64,000 bases of DNA from Isochrysis galbana (GCA_018136815.1 CM030932.1:1646793-1710792), one strand, 5' to 3'; shown: positions 49,770-60,371, counted from the first letter of the stretch. Notes: generated by a model not told the origin, from the sequence alone. Translations and numbers: made by a program.

Positions 49770-50300
49770 TTATGTTGTATTCAGGCCTTTTGGCATGAAT
49801 ATTTCGACATGAGCACGAGCCTTCTTCATTATATACCGTCTTCTATGTTCGTCGTGGTCACGCAAGACATGCAGATTCGAATTCTCCGTGGGCTCAAGTC
49901 CTGGTTCGCCGAAAGATTTGAATTTTATTTTTCCTATTACGGTAAATGTCCATGCGTTTAAGGTAATGTGGTGAGTGAAGTGAGGCTGTGGCTGTGGTGT
50001 GCGGTGGGATGAAAGGGCTGTGGAATGTAACATGTGATGTACAACCCGAAGGGAGCATGCGGGGCAAGGCGACAGGAACGGGGAAAGCGCACGCGGGCGA
50101 GACTGAGATCGAGGGGCCGATCTCAGCCGACATGGGGACACACGAGACAAGGACGGGGCACAAGAGCACACGGAGCAAGGGCACAGGGCGCTCGAGTGAT
50201 GGCGCTGAGCAAGAGTCTGCCGAAGGAGAAACAACACGCGGGGGGGGAGAGAGACACGCGGGAAAAGAAAGATGAAAAGAGGCTGGAAGCTCAAGGAAAA
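49770..50300. repeat. Repeat families R8 and R7, joined
   Basis: R8 (49770-49965): GCATGAATATTTCGACATGA, TCTATGTTCGTCGTGGTCAC and CTCAAGTCCTGGTTCGCCG; its reverse complement is at 57640-57860. R7 (49970-50300): GCTGTGGCTGTGGTGTGCGG, GATGTACAACCCGAAGGGAG, GACATGGGGACACACGAGAC and GATGGCGCTGAGC; copies at 26180-26480 and 54840-55200. No credible ORF. Confidence 0.55.
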
Positions 50301-50560
50301 ACACTCGAGGGAGAGATGAGAAAAGAAGGGGGGAAAGCGAGGCATAGGAGGAAGGGGGAACGGATCACCGGGGGGGGGGGCGCGGGCCACCGACCATATA
50401 CCATATCTAAGCCCTTTTCCCCTATCCCCCTAGTAGTGCACGGGGGGAGTCGCCTGATGGCGGGGGGGAAAGGGCCGGGAGAGAGAGGGGGTGTAGAAAG
50501 GTTTGCTGCGTGAGTAGAAAGTAGAGGGTCCACGGCCGCGTGTGCGGTGAGACTATTAAG
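50300..50560 (-). repeat. Repeat family R6, copy 3 (reverse)
   Basis: Reverse of R6: GGATCACCGGGGGGGGGG, CCATATCTAAGCCCTTTTCC, CCCCCTAGTAGTGCACGGGG, GTCGCCTGATGGCGG and CGGCCGCGTGTGCGGTGAGA. Confidence 0.65.
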
Positions 50561-50563
50561 AAG

Positions 50564-51253
50564 TTAATTTGGGTTAGTCGCTTTGCTGCTTGGCGAGATG
50601 GCTTGTTTAGGACGTGTCTTGTGGTGGGGTTCCTCTCGGCCCCCTCCCTCTTGGGTGTTGGTTGGTGGTGTGCGTAGCCTTTGGTGTGCCAAAGGTGTTG
50701 GGTGTGTTGTTGTCTGTGTGTGTGACTCTCTTGTCCGCCTATGCGGTTCTCTTGTATCGTCGCGGGCTCTCGTGCCGCGTGTGGTTGGGTTGGGGTGGTA
50801 ATCTGTCTTTCCATGTGTTTCCGCTGGGCTGTGTGTCTCTATGAGCTTTTTGGTGTGTTGGGCCATGCAGTTGTTGCTGCATGGGTTCAATTGTGTGTTG
50901 ATGGTGGTTTGTTCGACCGGCCGGGCCTGTGCCTCGTGCTTGCGCACGTGGTCAGTGCCGTGGCGTTGTAGGGGCCCAGCCCGGAGGCTTTCCCTATGGG
51001 AGACTGCGAGTTGTGGACCTGGCTGTGCGCTGGTTCGCATGTGCTGGCCTGGCTTTGCTGGTGTGTTGTGTGCTGCTGGAATGTGTTCTGTCATTGTGGC
51101 TGTGTGGGCTCGGCTCGGGCCGTGGCTCGCGGGCACCTGGGCTGGCATGGCCCTGGCTGGAGGGCGCTGCGGCTGCGTAGCGTCTGTCATGTCGTGGTCG
51201 GTCGGCGCGGCGGGGTGGGCGGCGAGAGAGGGTGGGAGCGTGGCGCGCTCCAT
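50564..51253 (-). other. Low-complexity Thr/His/Pro-rich ORF with R11 start
   Basis: 229 codons open on the minus strand, but composition is dominated by T, H, P, R and Q with no motif; the plus strand is simply G/T-rich (TGTGTG). I do not call it a gene. The first about 15 codons (MERATLPPSLAAH) and the ATAACGATAGGGTCATGGAG leader recur at 58690-58640 (MERAPFPSSLAAQ), marking a repeat (R11). Confidence 0.4.
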
Positions 51254-51279
51254 GACCCTATCGTTTATAACGATAGTTG

Positions 51280-51612
51280 ATCAGGGGGCAGGTGAGGCTG
51301 GGGCGTGGCCCTGGCCCCTCCTGCCTCTCCCTCGCTGGCTCTCGCGCCCCTGCCGGTCGACTGGAGCTGGCTGCTGGCTGGGGGGTCCTGATCAGGGGGG
51401 CCCAGGGGGAGGAGGGGTTGGTCAGAGCGACAAGCAGGCCAGCGCGGGCCAGGGCGTGCGATCTGTGCCCAGCTCTCTGGGAGAGTCTGGGCAGTCTGAG
51501 TGAGTCCCCCCTGCATGCCAAGAGGCAGCGCAGGGGGGTGGATGGTTCTCGCCCCCCATGAGGGGAGTCGAGAGAGTGGGGGGGGCGCGAGGCCCCCCTC
51601 CATGGCGACCAA
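51280..51612. repeat. Composite repeat family R2, copy
   Basis: TGGCCCCTCCTGCCTCTCCC, CTCGCTGGCTCTCGC, GGGCGCGAGGCCCCCC and related blocks in reverse orientation. CCAGCGCGGGCCAGGGCGTG, followed by CGATCTGTGCCCAGCTC, is shared with 30958-31000. Confidence 0.5.
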
Positions 51613-51619
51613 TCATAAG

Positions 51620-52245
51620 ATTAGTGTGTCGGTGGGAAGGTAATGGATACCTATAGTCTATAGCTAAAAAAAATCTTCTTAAAAATCTCCGCTACATACG
51701 CGGCGTGAGGCAGTGTGCTCGTGTATCTCCCTACTACCCACCTTTACCCCTTACAACCCCCTCCCCCTTCCCCAGTTGCCCCTCTTTAGCGGAGAAGCTG
51801 GTTCCGGGGAACCTATAGTCTATAGCTAGTCCGTAGTAGGTGTTCGCCCAGAATCTTCAGATATTTTTTTGATAAGACGCGTCACCATCACGTGTCGGAC
51901 CTCTTATCTAAGACTTGGCCTTGCAACTCCAAAATTTGCCTTCCACCACCACATGCCCCATGCCTGCATTCTTGTGCGTGACACTGTGACACTCCCGGCA
52001 CCATGTGCCACACCAAAGCGTTTACATGCGAGTGGAGAGAACAACGCACAACACTCTGGAACTTGAACAAGTGACTCTCTTCTACCAATCGAGTGCCGAC
52101 CAACGTTTTCCGTGGCATGTTGCTGCGTGAAGTAGCCTAGACGAGACAAAGCAGATGATGAAAGATCGTATTGCTCGTCACCCACATTGCAAGACAGCCT
52201 AGTTGCGAACCGTCTCAGTTGGTCCGAAATGGACGAATATTAATC
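51620..52245. other. Gene-free stretch with a tRNA-like box pair
   Basis: Mostly unrecognised. On the minus strand at about 52110-52050, CACTCGATTGGTAGA resembles an A box and TTGTTCAAGTTCCAG resembles a B box, but only about 12 bases separate them, too few for a tRNA. Confidence 0.3.
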
Positions 52246-52249
52246 AGCC

Positions 52250-53548
52250 TCACTTTTTCTCCTCCTCTTGTTCCTCGCCACCCTTCTCTCCGTCTTGCTT
52301 ATGGGCATTCAGGACCGACTGGATACGCGGATCGTTTGGATCGACACCAGGGAGTGAGCCTAACACCGATTGGAGAAAGCTGGTATCCTGAAACACTGCG
52401 CTCATGTCTGCTGTCGATGCGGGAGCATTTGTGGGAACTGGGGCGCTTGCAGCTTGACCCTGCGACATCGACATTGCAAGGGCAAGCTGCATCGCCTCAT
52501 CCTCATCACCAACATCTGCCATTTCCGCGTCGAAAGCAGGTGCAGGAACTGCTGAGGGTGGCGCCGTTGGGGGGGCTGGGGTACTCGTAGAGCCCCCTGG
52601 TGCCGATGGGGTGGTGGCTGGTGCTGTGACCGCAGGAGTTTTCACTTCAGATGAGGGCATTGACATTGCGAGCGCCTGCTCGAGCATAGCAGCCTCGTCC
52701 ATCATGCCATCTGCACTCGTGGGCGCTGCAGCACTTGCCTCGGAACTGCCCCCCTCAGCTCCAGCCACTAAGGCACCTTCACCAACGGCCGCTTCCTCCG
52801 CTGCTTTCTTCGCCGCTGCCTCTTGTCGCGCGCGTTCTTCCTCCATAGATACGCGGAGCGCCCACGCGAACTCAGGATCCATGTTGGGGTCGACGCCGAG
52901 GCCAGCAAACTCGCCTCCTCCATCACGGCCTGCAGCCCCAATGCCGCCGCCCATCGCCACCCCGGTCCCGTCTTCGCCTTGTACAATGGGAGAAGATAGC
53001 AGAATGTCCGAGAGCACGTGAGGACCCGGCGGCACGGTGACGAGATGTGAGTTGTCGTCCGAGTTCACTGCATTCAAAAGGGCCTCGAGCTTGGCAGCGT
53101 TCTCCGCCTCCTCACCAAAATTGATGATGTCCATTGCCACCGAATTTTTCTTTAGCTTCTTGCCCAGCTTGACGAGGGCCGCCTCGTCCTCGTGAATTGG
53201 AGAGCCGACGAACAGGATGATGCGTTGTCTTTGATTTTTGTTCTGTCTGTGCTTCAGCGAGAGCTGAGCCACCTGGATGCCAGCAGAGAGGTTGGCCTTG
53301 CCCCCTATCTTGATGCCATGCGAAAGTGAGAGAACCTTGCCAATGTCACTTGTGAGCGCAACGTGAACCTCGACTCCCTTGCCACCGGTGGAAAGGAGTC
53401 CCACGACGTTCTCAGGATTCGACTGGGTCTTCGCGCCCGACAGCAGGTTTACCGCGTCAAGCTGAGCCTCCATCCGTGAGGGCGCATGGTCTCCGTTGCG
53501 CATATAGTCTGAGTTGTCAATGCAGAGGAACGAAGCCTCGAGCACCAT
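52250..53548 (-). CDS. RPN10: 26S proteasome ubiquitin receptor Rpn10/PSMD4
   Basis: 432 residues, single exon, from the ATG at 53548 that opens MVLEASFLCIDNSDYMRNGD, the invariant start of Rpn10; an upstream start at 53599 is not needed. The VWA domain spans about 1-190 (NPENVVGLLSTGGKGVEV, IGGKANLSAGIQVAQLSLKH, QRQRIILFVGSPI). Three ubiquitin-interacting motifs follow at about 224-242 (DPEFAWALRVSMEEER), 283-298 (DEAAMLEQALAMSM) and 348-363 (DEDEAMQLALAMSM). The tail has FLQSVLGSLPGVDPNDPRIQ and ends Glu/Lys-rich. The protein sits in the 19S regulatory particle and hands ubiquitylated substrates to the proteasome. Animal PSMD4 has two UIMs and plant Rpn10 three, so this form is plant-like. 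Confidence 0.95.
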   Translation of the reverse strand: MVLEASFLCIDNSDYMRNGDHAPSRMEAQLDAVNLLSGAKTQSNPENVVGLLSTGGKGVEVHVALTSDIGKVLSLSHGIKIGGKANLSAGIQVAQLSLKHRQNKNQRQRIILFVGSPIHEDEAALVKLGKKLKKNSVAMDIINFGEEAENAAKLEALLNAVNSDDNSHLVTVPPGPHVLSDILLSSPIVQGEDGTGVAMGGGIGAAGRDGGGEFAGLGVDPNMDPEFAWALRVSMEEERARQEAAAKKAAEEAAVGEGALVAGAEGGSSEASAAAPTSADGMMDEAAMLEQALAMSMPSSEVKTPAVTAPATTPSAPGGSTSTPAPPTAPPSAVPAPAFDAEMADVGDEDEAMQLALAMSMSQGQAASAPVPTNAPASTADMSAVFQDTSFLQSVLGSLPGVDPNDPRIQSVLNAHKQDGEKGGEEQEEEKK

Positions 53549-53879
53549 GGGCGTATGAAGAGGGGCTATGCAAGGTGCAAGAACAGGAGACAGAAGCACC
53601 GAGCGCGCGTGCAGAGCTCAGAAAGAACAGAGAGCAGAGCAGAGACTACAACAGAGAGCAGCCCCCCCCCCCCCCTTGTGTCAGTCGGCGCGCGAGCCGC
53701 TAGAGAAAAGTACTCTTTTCCACCGCCCGGGAGAAGCCCCCGAAGTGGCTCCCCTGTCTCGAAGATATCGTGGGAGAGGTGATGAGCCCTCTGGGTCGGG
53801 CGGGGGCTTCATGGTCGCTGCTCGCTACTCGGTTGAGACAGGTTGTCTTGTAGACTAGAGTATGTACTCAGTAGAGTAC

Positions 53880-54150
53880 TCCTAGAGCATCTTGTTGGCT
53901 AGCGTCCCTAGCCACATGCACCGGACGTGAGAACTTAGAGCGTCGTATGACATCTTGTTAGCTAGCATCCCTAGCCACATGCACCGGGCGAGCCATGCGC
54001 CAACCGCGCACACACACCCATCGCGGGGTAGGCGCTCCATTGCCGTCGAAGGCTTCGGACCCGCAGCAATAGGACTAGGATACAAATACAAAGACAAAGA
54101 TCAAACCAGTATAGACAAGAAATCTGTAACACTCCCTCATCGCCCATGAT
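53880..54150 (+). repeat. Repeat family R1, copy with doubled start
   Basis: GCATCTTGTTGGCTAGCGTC and, 60 bp later, ACATCTTGTTAGCTAGCATC. Then GGGCGAGCCATGCGCCAACC, CATCGCGGGGTAGGCGCTCC, TTGCCGTCGAAGGCTTCGG and GACAAGAAATCTGTAACACT. Confidence 0.6.
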
Positions 54151-54500
54151 GGCGAATCCCTTCTAAGGCCCTTCTACCCTTACTTATACTTACCCAGCGC
54201 CATTCCTCATTCCCGGGGGGAACAAGCATGCGAGGGCCGAACTGAATCGTACTCAAGACTCAAGCCAGGCGTCGCATAGTCCATAGTCCACTAATGTCGC
54301 ATAATAGCTAATAGTCCATCCACCATCAATAGTCCAACGTTGCTGGATCTTCACTGCTAAAGCCGCTAGGGCTTTAGTGGTTCATTTAAAAAAACAAAAA
54401 ACTTCATACTATTCTTACCACACTCACTCGCGGCGCATGGCGCATGGAAGCACTACCTACACGTAGTATACTTTCTACACCTACACCCCCACTCCCCTAC
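54150..54500. other. Gene-free stretch
   Basis: No gene; partial R6-like block near 54415-54490. Confidence 0.35.
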
Positions 54501-54502
54501 TC

Positions 54503-54720
54503 CCCTAGGGCGGTCAAACAGGGCTTTGTAAGTACTATAATATTGCCAACTAAGTTTATACTTGGTTCACACATGGGGGGGCATGATCCCCCCCCTCTCT
54601 CCACTCTTCCCCTGCCGTGGGGAGGAAACCACCCATCCTCCATCCTCATGGCATGCTGGCATGCCTGATGGCTTGTCAGGAGCACAACACTGCCCTGCTG
54701 ACCCACTCTCTCACTGACAG
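54503..54720. repeat. R5 terminus followed by R2-type block
   Basis: CTAGGGCGGTCAAACAGGGC at about 54506 without the rest of R5. Then GGGGGGGCATGATCCCCCCC and CTCCACTCTTCCCCTGCCG, similar to 28090-28195 in reverse. Confidence 0.5.
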
Positions 54721-54839
54721 GCACGCCTGGTCCGCTGCTCGTCCTGGCCCATCGTCCATCGTGGCCAGCCCATCGCCCATCGCTCCAACCCCCCCTCCCC
54801 CCCTGGTCGACAAGCAGACATGTGAGGAGGTGAGTGGAA

Positions 54840-55200
54840 CTGTGGCTGTGGTGTGCGAGGGAATGTGGGGGTTGTGAGATGTAACATGAGTTGTACAGCC
54901 CGATGGGAGCATGGGGGACGGAACGGCACGGGCGGGGAAGGGACACGCAGGAGAGGCTGAGAGCGGGGGGTCACCCTCGGTCGACATGGGGACACGCGGG
55001 ACGCGAAGGGAGCACAGAAGCGGATGGAGCAAGGCACAAGGGCGCTCGAGCGGTGGCGCTGAGCGAGAGACGGCCGAAGAGAGAAGACGCGCGGGGGGGG
55101 GGGAGAGCCACGCGCGGGAAAGAGAAAACACTCAAGACAAGGAACGGATGAAACGGGGCCAGAGACTCAAGGAAACACTCGGGGGGGGGACGGGGAAAGA
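54840..55200 (+). repeat. Repeat family R7, copy 3
   Basis: GTGGCTGTGGTGTGCGAGG, GTTGTACAGCCCGATGGGAG, GACATGGGGACACGCGGGAC, GCACAAGGGCGCTCGAGCGG and GTGGCGCTGAGCGAGAGAC, collinear with 49985-50260. Confidence 0.6.
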
Positions 55201-55438
55201 GGGAAAAGGGGGGGAACGCCCGCGGGGGAAGAGGGGGGATCCTATCGGGGACGGGCGAGGAAGGAGGGGATCGGGGCGTGACAATGGCGATGGAGTCGCG
55301 CAGGAAAACCTAAAAGGGCGGGAAATGAACAAGGGGAAGTGTACAACCCCCCCTACCCGCAACACCCCCCCCAATGCGGAAGCCAAGAACGGGCGAGCGC
55401 ATTGCGAAAGGCGGGAAGGGGAATGGGCACGCGACGGT

Positions 55439-56530
55439 TCAGGCGGTGGTGGCGTGCGCCCAGGAGTTCGTCGCGTAGCGGACGTAAGCGTCGACCTTGC
55501 GCTTGGGCAGCCACTTCGTGAGGAAGTCGGCCGCCATGTGCTCGGAGGCGACGTGGCGGAGCGCTACTTCGCCGGCGGCGACGCGTTGGAGGAGGGAGTG
55601 ATATCGGCGCATGAAATGGCGAGCGCGAGTGGGAGCGGATCGGAGGGAGCCGACGCGCATGTTGGCCAAGTTGTCGGTGCCGACGAGAGTGGGACCTTCG
55701 AGAGGGACGCCGAGGGCGCGGAGGATCTCGCGAGCGTAGGAGATGCACTCGGCGGCCTTGCAGGAAGCGATGGCCTCGGCTTCCATCGAGGAGTCGACGA
55801 CGAGGGCCAGCTTCTTTGTCTGGTGGAGGATGGCTCCGCCGCCGAAGGTGATGAGGATGCCGTAGATGTTGCGGTCTCCCCAGGTGGCGTCGGCGAGGGC
55901 CTCGAGCTGAGCGGGCGCGGGCTCCGACAAGTCGATGTGCGCGGCGATGGCGGCGGAGAAGCGTGGGGTGGCCGTGAGGCCGAGCCCTCCGTAGGTGATG
56001 CCGACGTCCTTGTCGTGGTAGGCGGCGACGAGGGCGGCTCGAGCGATGTCGTACGCCTCGGGCGGGGAGGAGGACATCACGCAGGAGAGACGATGGATGA
56101 GGAGGGAGAGGCGTGGGTGGAGGAGCTCGATGAATTTGAGCGAGCCCAAAAGTTGTTGCGTGCGGGCTTGGTGGGGCGCGAGTTTGTGGGAGTCGCGGGG
56201 AGCGAGGGAGAGGGCGTCGGCAAGATCGGTGAGCCTCTTGCCGGTGGGGAGGGGGGGGAGGGGTAGGTTGTCGAGAAGCTCCGGGAGGTGCTGGCGCGCT
56301 GCTTCGACGATCTTTTGCGGCAGAGTGAGAGAGAGGGAGCGGGTGGGGCGGTCGCGCAAGATCGAGAAGCCCTTGAAGGACGTGGGGTCCGGGTCGTAGC
56401 GGACGTCGCCGAAGAGGCGGGAGAGGTGGGAACACAGGGCGCGGCTGAGGCGGCGATCGAGGGAGGTGTCATGTGGAATGGACGGGAGAGTGGCACGGAA
56501 CGCGAATCGGAGGGACGGAGGATGTAAGAA
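55439..56530 (-). pseudogene. Ty1/copia RT-RNase H remnant, second lineage
   Basis: A single open minus-strand frame from about 56530 to 55439. It reads LDRRLSRALCSHLSRLFGDV, FKGFSILRDRP, KRLTDLADALSLAP, QLLGSLKFIELLHPRLSLLI, YGGLGLTATPRFSAAIAAHI, ADATWGDRNIYGILITFGGG, SSMEAEAIASCKAAECISYA, VGTDNLANMRVG and VALRHVASEHMAADFLTKWL. This is the end of the copia RT connection plus RNase H, with its acidic residues. RT catalytic motifs upstream are missing, so it is 5' truncated. It is clearly different from the intact element at 42153. Confidence 0.85.
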
Positions 56531-56879
56531 AGGGCGCGGCGAGCAGTTACCGCTTACTTGGGACTCGTAGGGACTCGTAGACTCGAAAGGACGACTCGGA
56601 AGGCTCGGGGCTTGGGGGTACTCAGGGGCTGCAGGTCACCAACAGGCGATACAAAGGGTAAAACCACACAAACCAACACTCTGCACTCAAACATTCACGG
56701 TAACAGGCTGGAAACATACGTCAAACGAACCCCCTCTGGTGAGCAGATTCAGGAGTGCCCACCAGAAAAAGAGGAGAGAGAGAGAGAGAGCGAGAGAACG
56801 AGGGCTCGGGGTCAAAACACAATTCGGACTCCGGCTCGGACTACAGAGTAAAATCCAGTGCCCTCGCGAGTCCTGCCTC

Positions 56880-57075
56880 GAGTCTCGCGAGGCAGCGCCG
56901 AAGGACGCTGAAGGAAGCGCTGCGGGACAGCGCTGAAGGACGCAGAAGGACACTGAAGGACGCTGCAAGACGCGCTGCGGGACATCGCTGACGGACAGGG
57001 GGGGGGGCGCTGAGAGACACTGGGAGACGCTGAGGGACGCTGGGGAACGCTGAGGGACGCGCTGGGGGACTTTCG
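56880..57075. repeat. Minisatellite, GACGCTGAAGG units
   Basis: About 15 degenerate units of 10-13 bp: GAAGGACGCTGAAGG, GACGCTGAGGGACGCTGGGG and relatives. Preceded by (GA)n near 56768-56795. Confidence 0.75.
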
Positions 57076-57154
57076 CGCGGGGGGTTGAGGGAAGAGAAGA
57101 CGGCGCCTCAACGCGCGGACGCGGAAGAGAGCCGCCGTCTCGGCGTGCGGAGGG

Positions 57155-57620
57155 GGGGAAGCGGCGGAGGAGGGGGAAGGGAACGGCGGAGGGGGGGGAA
57201 CAGCGGAGGGGAAGGGGAGGAGCGGAGGGGGGGGAGGGGAGGAGCGGAGGGGGGAGAAGGGGGGAAGCGGAAGGGGGGGGGAGAAACTGCCGAGGGGGGT
57301 GAGATCGCAACACTGACCCAACCCTCCCTCACATTCACGTATTTTTCCCGGCCTGGCCCGGGAAAATCAGGGAGGGGAGAGAGGGGAGGGAGGAGAGTTG
57401 CGGAAGGAGGGGGAAACCGCGGAGGGGGGAATCACAATACTGACCCAATCCTCCCTCACATTCGCGTATTTTTCCCGGCCTGGCCCGAGAAAATCAGGGA
57501 ATGGAGAGAGGGGAAGAGGGGAACTGCAGAAGGGGGAGGGAACTGCAGAAGGGGGAGGGAACTGCAGAAGGGGGAGGGAACTGCAGAAGGGGAGGGAACT
57601 GCAGAAGGGGGGGGGCCAGT
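57155..57620. repeat. G-rich tracts with tandem duplications
   Basis: G/A-rich DNA. A block with CACTGACCCAACCCTCCCTC and CGTATTTTTCCCGGCCTGGC occurs twice (about 57310 and 57430; about 120-bp period). Then GGGAACTGCAGAAGGGGGA is repeated about five times in tandem (about 57510-57610). ORFs here are Gly/Arg/Glu-rich artefacts. Confidence 0.75.
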
Positions 57621-57639
57621 TCTGTTACCTGCATCTCTT

Positions 57640-57965
57640 ACCTTAAACGCGTGGACAATTACCGTAACGGTAAAAATAAAACTCAAATCTTCGAATTTCG
57701 AGACGAAAATCGGCGAACCAGGACTGGAGCCCACGGAGAATCCGAATCGGCACGCCTTGCGTGACCACGACGAACATAGAAGACGATATATAACGAAGAA
57801 GGAGCGCGCTCATGCCGAAATATTCACGCCGAGAGGCCTGAATACAACACAGCGAGGGAGAGGCAGGAGGGGCCAGGGCCATGCCCCAGCCTCACCTGCC
57901 CCCTGAGCTGTGCTCCCAGGCCCCTGCAGGCCACCTGGGGACCTGAAGAGGGGCCGCAGGCGCGC
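57640..57965. repeat. R8 copy (reverse) followed by R2 block
   Basis: TAAACGCGTGGACAATTACC, GAACCAGGACTGGAGCC, CGTGACCACGACGAACATAG and CATGCCGAAATATTCACGCC mirror 49770-49965. Then GCGAGGGAGAGGCAGGAGGG and GCCCCAGCCTCACCTGCCC. Confidence 0.6.
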
Positions 57966-58438
57966 GCCATGGGCCCCCGCCGCAGGGAAGAGAGGAGGAA
58001 AAGGGAAGAGGGAGGGGAGGGGGGAGCGGCAGCTCTCCCCTCCGGTGTTTACGTGTCTTCTAGACCTCGTTGGGTAAGAGAAGACGGGGGCGCCGGAGCC
58101 AGGAGGGAAGGGCCGCGGCTCGCCGCGGCCACTCGCTCGGGCGAGGGAGATTAGCGCTCTAGGCCCCTAAACTCACGAGTGCCCCCCCCCACCTGCGTTG
58201 TTTTACCCGAAAGGGGTTTTCCCCCAGCGTGGCCTCGAGGAGAGGGTGTGCTGGGGTGCGTAGGGTCGGTGCTTGCACTGGGGGGAGGACAAATATCGAG
58301 GGGAGGGGGCAATGCCCCCCCCCCCCCGGTACCACTCGGACACCTGGCTCGCCAGGCATGGCGGGAGTCCGGGGCTGAAAAGTTGTGTCCAATTAGCTAG
58401 TGGGGTTGGCTAGGATACAACATTTTAATTTTAATTAG
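57966..58438. other. Gene-free stretch
   Basis: GC-rich, short ORFs, nothing recognised. GGGTTGGCTAGGATACAACAT near 58404 resembles 28337-28355. Confidence 0.35.
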
Positions 58439-58870
58439 CTAAGTCCTAAGTAAAGCAAGAGGGAACGGGGAGCCGCAAGGCCGGTGGAGGGAGTGATAAG
58501 GGATGCGGGCGTGGCTGCAGAATAGACGTGCAGGGTCGTGCGCGCGGCGAGATCTTTTAGAAGTTTTTTTTAGGGGTCCCCTCGCGGCCGCTTCCGCTTC
58601 GGGGACATGGGTGTCCATGGCCAGGTCGCCCGCATTAGCCACCTGGGCGGCGAGAGAGGAGGGGAACGGCGCCCGCTCCATGACCTTATCGTTTGAACGA
58701 TATGTGAGATTTCACGGGGGGTCCTTGTACACCCAAGGGAGGTGGAAAAGAGTAGTTATAAAGAGTGACCGGCTGCTCTAAGTATCCTCAAAGCAAATCA
58801 CAAATGCAAATGCCTACTAGCTACCAGCAACTACCATGTTTTTTCTTTTCGCACTTCTTTGTTGACTAGA
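58439..58870. other. R11 repeat copy and gene flank
   Basis: GGCGAGAGAGGAGGGGAACG and GCTCCATGACCTTATCGTTT parallel 51225-51270. The remainder is the 3' flank of the next gene. Confidence 0.4.
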
Positions 58871-58874
58871 TTGA

Positions 58875-60371
58875 TCACCGCTGTGCACCACCGCGACCGT
58901 ATCCGCCTCTGCCTCCTCGTCCCCGTCCGCCCTTGCCTTTTCCTTTGCCCTTCCCAGGATTGAAGTTGCCACCCTTGCCCTTGGCATGACTGTACCCTCC
59001 CTTACCGGGACGGAAGCCTCCTTTGCCTTTGCTGGGGCGAAAGCCTCCCTTGCCTTTGCTGGGGAGGAAGCCATCCTTGCCATCGCTGCCACTTTCAAAG
59101 CCACCCTTGCCGCCTAGAGTACTGTGGCCTGCACTAGACGCAGCTCTTTGGAGCCGTTGCGTGGCGGCGGCGACAGGTTGAACGGCATCAACGTTGTCCT
59201 GCTCTGCAAGGTCATCTATATCTTGCTCTGATTCGGCCTCCTCTGTGGTATTGTTGCCTTCCACATCGCTGCCAATAACTGCATCCCTATCCATCTCAGA
59301 CTCACTTCCCAATCCATCGTCATGCTCTTCCGCAGCATCATCCGAGTGTTCCAACGCAATTTTCTTCCCCAAGTCCTTTGACGCTACTTCCTTCCTTCCC
59401 GCCAATTCCGATGAAGTCAACCCCCCTCCCTGCCCTTTCGGATGAGCTCTTCCGCTGATAGCCTCAGGCGATGGCCGCTCCTTCCCACTGTCGTCTATGG
59501 TCTCGTCATCTGTTCCTAATTCTGATCCCTCTGCAACCTCGCAAGACTCATCATCCAGCTCCGAGAGGCTGTCGCTCTCATCGCTCGCATCGCCCTCGCT
59601 CTCGTTGCTCTTATTAGCTGTTTGCAAAGACACACCACATTCTTCATCATCAGAGAATTCATCCTGGTCTCTACGCATGAGTAAATGATCACGGTTGAGC
59701 CATATGCCTGCAGCGACAAACCAAGGTTTGATGCAAAAGGTTGAGAGTGCACGCCAGGTTGTTCTATGATGCAGAACCGGGTGCATGCGATGCGTGAGTA
59801 ACGTGAATATGATGGATCGTATGGAATGCGGAGGCTTACAGGCCGTGTGAAATATTGAGGCGGGAATGATGAATGTCGTACGCTGGGTGACTGGTAGGGA
59901 TGGAAGAACGCATCCAGCGTTTAAGCGCACGGCAGAAGATCAAGGTCAGAGCCTTGCGACTGGATCCATGTTCCGTGGACGAAAGCAGCGAAGCCGCAAT
60001 TGAAGAATGTGCGGAACGCCGACTCTAATGCCACGGTTTCATAGGTGCATGTGGGTTGGGCGGGGCACATGCACACCACAGACGTGCACAGCATCGGCTC
60101 CACCATCAATGATCTCGAGGACAGCGCCATCATCCTCGTCAAGCACAGCGGTGATATACGACTGTTCACAACCGGGGCGCAGAGTGCACAGGACAAGCGG
60201 CGCGGTTTGGCTCTTCGTATGTATGAGAAGTGATGTCGAGCCGATAATTGGATTGCTCAAAGCCGCCTGCTTGAGCACGAGTGTGCGTTCGCCCTCAGTC
60301 GGCAATGTCACCCGGTCACCACGTGCAACTTTGCAACCGAAGAAGGCGTATGAGCGGCGCGGCGAGGCCAT
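58875..60371 (-). CDS. Nucleoplasmin-fold protein with acidic and GKGG-rich tail (HD2-like)
   Basis: Minus strand, at least two exons. Exon 1 (from ATG at 60371 to about 60060) encodes a nucleoplasmin-like core: YAFFGCKVARGDRVTLPTEG, LVLKQAALSNP, PLVLCTLRPGCEQSYITAVL and a final strand AVHVCG. The last exon (about 59663 to 58875, after CGTAGAGACCAG) encodes an acidic Ser/Asp/Glu region (DEFSDDEECG, SDESDSLSELDDES) and a tail of KGKGGF and GRGRGGRGG repeats. The order NPL core, acidic tract, basic/Gly tail is that of plant HD2-type and FKBP-NPL nucleolar histone-binding proteins; no FKBP domain is seen. The junction between the two parts is not resolved, and a middle exon at about 59960-60020 is possible. 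Probably nucleolar chromatin or rRNA-gene regulation; the assignment is by pattern only. Confidence 0.6.

Noticed and set aside
50564-51253. 229-codon Thr/His/Pro-rich ORF (minus)
   Set aside because: Low complexity from a G/T-rich strand, no motif; only the first few codons are shared with another repeat copy.
54911-56266. 451-codon Gly/Glu/Arg-rich ORF (plus)
   Set aside because: Antisense shadow of the copia remnant joined to an R7 repeat.
55353-56435. 360-codon Arg/Pro/His-rich ORF (minus)
   Set aside because: Out-of-frame shadow of the copia RT-RNase H remnant, which reads sensibly in the neighbouring frame.
57640-57860. R8 as a tRNA or hammerhead ribozyme
   Set aside because: Neither an A/B box pair at proper spacing nor the conserved CTGATGA/GAAA core was found.
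57085-57906. 273-codon Glu/Gly-rich ORF (plus)
   Set aside because: Made of G-rich tandem repeats.
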